Source of the DNA: Adenanthera pavonina
Taxonomy: Eukaryota > Streptophyta > Magnoliopsida > Fabales > Fabaceae
Direction: 5' to 3'
Assembly: GCA_026686845.1 (NCBI GenBank)
Contig: JAIVEN010000024.1
Span: 11,395,501 to 11,459,500, forward strand
DNA length: 64,000 bases
The notes beneath the pieces are model-generated. The model searched no databases. It was not told where the DNA came from and saw only the letters and a list, made by a program, of their open reading frames with translations. The translations under genes were made by a program, and so were the position numbers. The first letter of the stretch is position 1. Each line of letters starts with the position of its first letter. This document shows positions 60,313 to 64,000 of this stretch, in pieces.

Positions 60313-61060
60313 CTATGTTTTCATCTTCATAATGCAAGAATTCATAGTCAAGAATTCAAAGTCTGTTTCAAATTTCCTTCTAATGAAGTTATGTATAGCC
60401 ATTATTGCACAAACTATTTGAACTTGTGTTTCAAATTTAAACCTAAGCATTCAACGTGAAATTGCAAATCTATTCTTCCAAACTCCAAAAGTCCTTTCTA
60501 TCATGCTTCTTAAGCTTGAATGATAATAATTCAATGCTTCATTGTGGATTGCAAATCTATATGAATGCTTAAATTTTGGAAGATGGTAGCAGTCACATTT
60601 ATATAGACCAAGATATCCTGTTAGTGTTGGATAGCTAATATCTACCAAATAATATTTACCTAATAATCAATGAACAAGTTATCAATCATTTATGATTTCA
60701 ACTCAAACATACCAGGAGGTGGATATAGAAAATTCATGAAAGAAGTTGTGAGGGCATTTTCATAATACATCATGAATTTTGCTATCTCATGGCTTGATAT
60801 ATGCCATTGATAGTATAGGGCAAGCCACTAGGACTTCATGGAAATCTTTCTTTAAAGTCTCTCCTGAGTGTTGAAATCTTTCTTATAACATCTTATTTAC
60901 CACCCTATGTCCAATCATGTGTAAAAATATTGCAACCATTTCTTGAACCCCCCTATTCTATTAGTTTCTTTTAATCCATATTCCACCAATTCGGTGCAAA
61001 GATGATAAGATATATGCGCTTCCATTCAAAACATCTCATAACAATGAATAGGATGCCTTG
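60313..61060 (-). pseudogene. PIF/Harbinger transposase (ALP1-like), decayed
   Basis: Minus strand: HLCTELVEYGLKETNRIG, VAIFLHMIGHRVVNKM and ERFQHSGETLKKDFHEVL (about 61020-60830) form the N-terminal helix-turn-helix-like region. Then YYLVDISYPTLTGYLGLYK (from about 60670) carries the middle catalytic Asp. SSLRSMIERTFGVWKNRFAI carries the catalytic Glu. A TGA, then MLRFKFETQVQIVCAIMAIH and NFIRRKFETDFEF follow to the stop at 60313. The part expected to hold the first Asp is not readable between about 60830 and 60670. The enzyme would catalyse cut-and-paste transposition; this copy has several stops. Confidence 0.8.
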
Positions 61061-61593
61061 TAAAATTTCATTTACTTATGAATGACCTGTATACCTACTA
61101 GTTCTTCGTAACTCTTTATAGATATGTTTAATTGTATACAATCCAACAAATGCACTAACTTGTGCATCCTTATCCAAATCATTATCAAAGGAGCCTCCTA
61201 TTTTATTCTTTCTCCCTATAAGTTGAAAAATAAAGTAATTCTTTAAAAAATAATCTAGTCTTCCTAAAAGTTCAATATATTAGATAAATCCAATAGTCAC
61301 ATATAGGACGAAGTTCATCAAAGTGATAGAAGTCAAAATCATGCAATAAAGTTCATAGAAGAGAACAAAAGAAGCCAAATACCAAACTAAAGCGTAGAGA
61401 ACATCATAAATTCTATGAGCTACAAACTTCAACCATTTTAACAATCTTTTCTCATGTGATCTCAACAACACAAAGAGGTCCATTTTCATCGGGTTCGAAA
61501 GGAATTCAAAACATTGGGAATGCCACTCAAGATCCATTGGATAGCCTATATTGTTTGTAGTTTAACAATCACTTCACCTACAGACATTACAAC

Positions 61594-63457
61594 TGTAATA
61601 TCCTAAGAAAGCTAAAATATCTAAAAATACATAGAAAATTTACAAAAGCAGACAAACATTGTTTTGCATGAAATAGGGCAAAGAGGTCATTTTCCAAGTT
61701 GGACAGAAAAATGAGAAATTATGTTTTTGCCCCTAAAGAATTATGAAAATGACATCTATGCCCCTAAGCTTTGAAATTTGCGTGGTATGAGAGTGCAAAA
61801 GTCTTTAGGAAAAATTACACCTAATGACTCGAAAGTTCTAAAAATTATAAATTTACTCCAGATTAAGGGTGATTTTATAAATATACAAAATTACTGTCAA
61901 AAGGAAGCTCTCGACGAGAAAAGTCCAATGGTATATGGCACTAAGGGTTGATGTTTAAGGATAAAGAAATAATCAGTGCCAAAAGTTAAATAGTAACTTT
62001 TTACCAATAAAACTGATTTTTGATCTGCAAAAGCTAAAAAGGTAAGAAGAAAAGCTATTGGACACTGCAAAATGAGCTTTTTAGAGATAAGATAATAAAG
62101 TAATATGAGACACAAGTTTTCTTTACTCCTATTCCAATAAAGTGAAATTATACTGCAAAAGTAACCTTACTAATCCAAGTATAAAGTAACCGATACAGGG
62201 TATTATTGGATTGACAAAAATATGCAGTATTTTGGCAAGATATCCTCCCTCTTATCTGTGCAAGTAAGCTGCCATGTGATGAATTGGATTATTTTGTATA
62301 TTTTGGAAATACTTCTCAGAGAAGTATTTGATAAAGTAACCATAGTTAGGCTAACTTGAGTTAGTTAAGCCAACAATGATTAGCTAAGTGATTTAGTAAG
62401 TTAACCACCCATTCTCTTCCTCATTTGGATGTGCAAGCAACTGCAATTGAGAGAGAGAAGCTCCAAGAAATATAAGAGAAAGAAGGGAGAAAAGGGAAGA
62501 CAAAGTTGAAAGCTTGAAGATTCAAGATCAAAGTTGAGTTTCTATGCTTTCAAGCTAGCTTCTCTAGAGATTTAAGATGTTTCCATGAAGTTCTATCCTC
62601 TTCCCTCTCTAGTCTAAGTTTTAGCCAAGGTATGGGAATGGAAGGGAAAGAGTTTCCGTGCACCAAAGTTAAGTCAAATCATGATTGAGTCACCTAAAGC
62701 GTTATTCTAATAGTTATTGGTTGTATGTCAAAACCACTCTCTCCTCTTCCCATAAATTTTGACCAGACGAGGGGAAGGTTTTAGAGTTGGAATTTCATGT
62801 TTTGATGCCAAAAATGAGTTCCTCATGGTGGAAAACCTTGTGATTAAATGTTGATTTCCTGAAAAAGCTAAAGGATAATAAAATGAAATTTTAGTAATTG
62901 GGACTTTATCAAACTACCCCTAGAATCAGTGGCTTAAGTAGTTAATTGATGATGTATTTAGGTTTGAGGAAGCCTAAGGAAGCTTGTGAAAGTGTTAGAA
63001 AGAGGTGGAACTAAAATAAAAAACAAGAAGGTACCCAAAGGTAGCAACTTTCTGCTTAAAGCATTATGTTATCTTATGTAGTTTTTAAATGATACAGGAC
63101 TTGCCATATTGTATATGCGATGTTATGTGGTTGTTTTGGCTGAGTTTATGAAGGGGTTTCAACCCTAGGATGTCTATTTTATAAGAGAAACTCTGCCAAA
63201 ATTTTTATAAATTAATATGCCTCATTATGTTAGAAAATGATTGTTTAATAATTACATGATATATGTGATGACATGTATGCTTATAATGATGTTGCTACTG
63301 AGATTATTTGAATCTCATCCTCTCCTAAATGACCAACATGATAGGTTCAAGTATGCAAGAATCCAAGGGAGGCAAGGAAGCTAGAAGAAGAATTTTGATG
63401 TTTAGAATAATGTTTCCAATTGTTTTATGTCACTTTGCTATTTTATATAAAATTGTG
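61594..63457 (+). repeat. Family A gypsy-type LTR, interrupted by a CACTA element
   Basis: It begins TGTAATATCCTAAG and parallels 15743-18980. Shared segments include AAAATTACACCTAATGAC, the purine-rich leader around 62450, CTAGGATGTCTATTTTATAAG (63167) and AAAATTTTTATAAATTA. It stops at 63457, where a CACTA terminus begins. The remaining third of the LTR is presumably beyond the window. Confidence 0.72.
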
Positions 63458-64000
63458 CACTAGTAGAAAATAGCCTTTTAACATCTATATTTAAGATCGG
63501 TTAAAAAAAACCCGATCTGGAAAATTTGACCGGTGGCATTTTTGAAAATAACTTGATGAATATTAGACTTTCCAGATCGGGCACCGATCTCAAAAGTCAG
63601 CGAAAATTAAAATAAAAAACATTTATGTTAACTAAAAAATAATTTCACTTTTAAGATCGGTGCCCATTCTTAAAAGGTTATTTCTCAATATTTTTAAAAA
63701 AATCCACTTTTAAGATTGCGCACTGATCTTAAAAGTTATTTTTAATAAGAAAACAATATTTCATATTAAAAAAATTTCACTTTTAAAGGTTACTTTATTA
63801 TTAACAAAAAAATATTTCATATTAACAAAAAATAAAAAAAATTCACTTCTGAGATCGGTGCTAGATCTTTGAAATTATTTTTTTAAAAAAATCTACTTTT
63901 AAAATCAAGTATTGATCTTAAAAGTTCTTTTAATGTTAACAAAAAAGATTTCATATTAACAAAAAATAAAAAAAAATCCACTTTTGAGATTAGTGCTAGA
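63458..64000. mobile_element. CACTA element terminus with palindromic subterminal repeats
   Basis: CACTAGTAGAAAATAGCC at 63458 is a typical plant CACTA end. It is followed by at least seven degenerate copies of ACTTTTAAGATCGGTGC and its complement GCACCGATCTTAAAAGT, at about 63487, 63578, 63648, 63708, 63845, 63894 and 63975. The interior and the other end lie outside the window, so autonomy is unknown. Confidence 0.8.

Noticed and set aside
61280..61537. 85-codon minus-strand frame MDLEWHSQCFEFLSNPMKMD as part of the Harbinger transposase or an associated Myb-like protein
   Set aside because: It lies upstream on the right strand, but I could not match it to a conserved motif, so it is left out of the transposase call.

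Overview
This window looks like nuclear DNA from a flowering plant, most likely a eudicot. It is very AT-rich, has plant-type split genes, and carries plant lineages of copia, Ty3/gypsy, CACTA, PIF/Harbinger and Helitron elements. I cannot name the species. I see no intact host gene, rRNA, tRNA or CRISPR array. Nearly everything recognisable is transposable-element DNA, much of it nested, with a few decayed host-type genes between. All family calls come from reading motifs; no search was run.

Left part (1-15391). A multi-exon replication protein A large-subunit-like pseudogene lies on the minus strand (about 3404 to 1085). An F-box gene starts at 4892 and is cut after its 16th codon by a 6-kb Ty3/gypsy-type element (4940-10957) that has lost most of pol. 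That element carries a solo LTR of a SIRE-like copia element (8313-10034) with a perfect 5-bp target duplication. The rest of the F-box gene, with its F-box-associated domain, runs to 12151. A decayed Helitron PIF1-type helicase is on the minus strand (15391 to 13303); with the RPA-like gene it suggests an old Helitron.

Middle left (15392-34491). A copia element with a very short LTR interrupts the Helitron helicase at 15392. Its leader carries a 3.2-kb solo LTR (15743-18980, here called family A) and its gag-pol (19234-23222) is riddled with stops. Seven bases into its 3' LTR a CACTA element begins (23252). Its minus-strand genes are a TNPA-like protein with a C-terminal ULP1 protease region and the C-terminal part of the TNP2 transposase. 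The TNP2 gene is broken at 28429 by a minus-strand SIRE-like copia element, of which the 3' LTR, the extra ORF after pol and the RT/RNase H end remain.

Middle right (34495-57319). An LTR-like piece and 1.9 kb of unassigned DNA precede a nearly complete minus-strand Tekay-type chromovirus (37077-48297) with long LTRs, a chromodomain, and an uninterrupted extra 289-codon ORF between the primer binding site and gag. Its two LTRs agree only over about 1 kb, so one is chimeric. It abuts a plus-strand SIRE-like element (48298-57319) that keeps part of gag, all of pol, the extra 3' ORF and its 3' LTR.

Right end (57320-64000). Unassigned AT-rich DNA, a PIF/Harbinger transposase remnant on the minus strand (61060 to 60313), another family A LTR starting at 61594, and a second CACTA terminus at 63458 with palindromic subterminal repeats running off the window.

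I found no evidence for a new cellular system. The least ordinary items are the leader ORF of the chromovirus, the chimeric LTR, the dense TTCGAA / CAGACGAA motif field of the SIRE-like elements, and the retroelement-split F-box gene.
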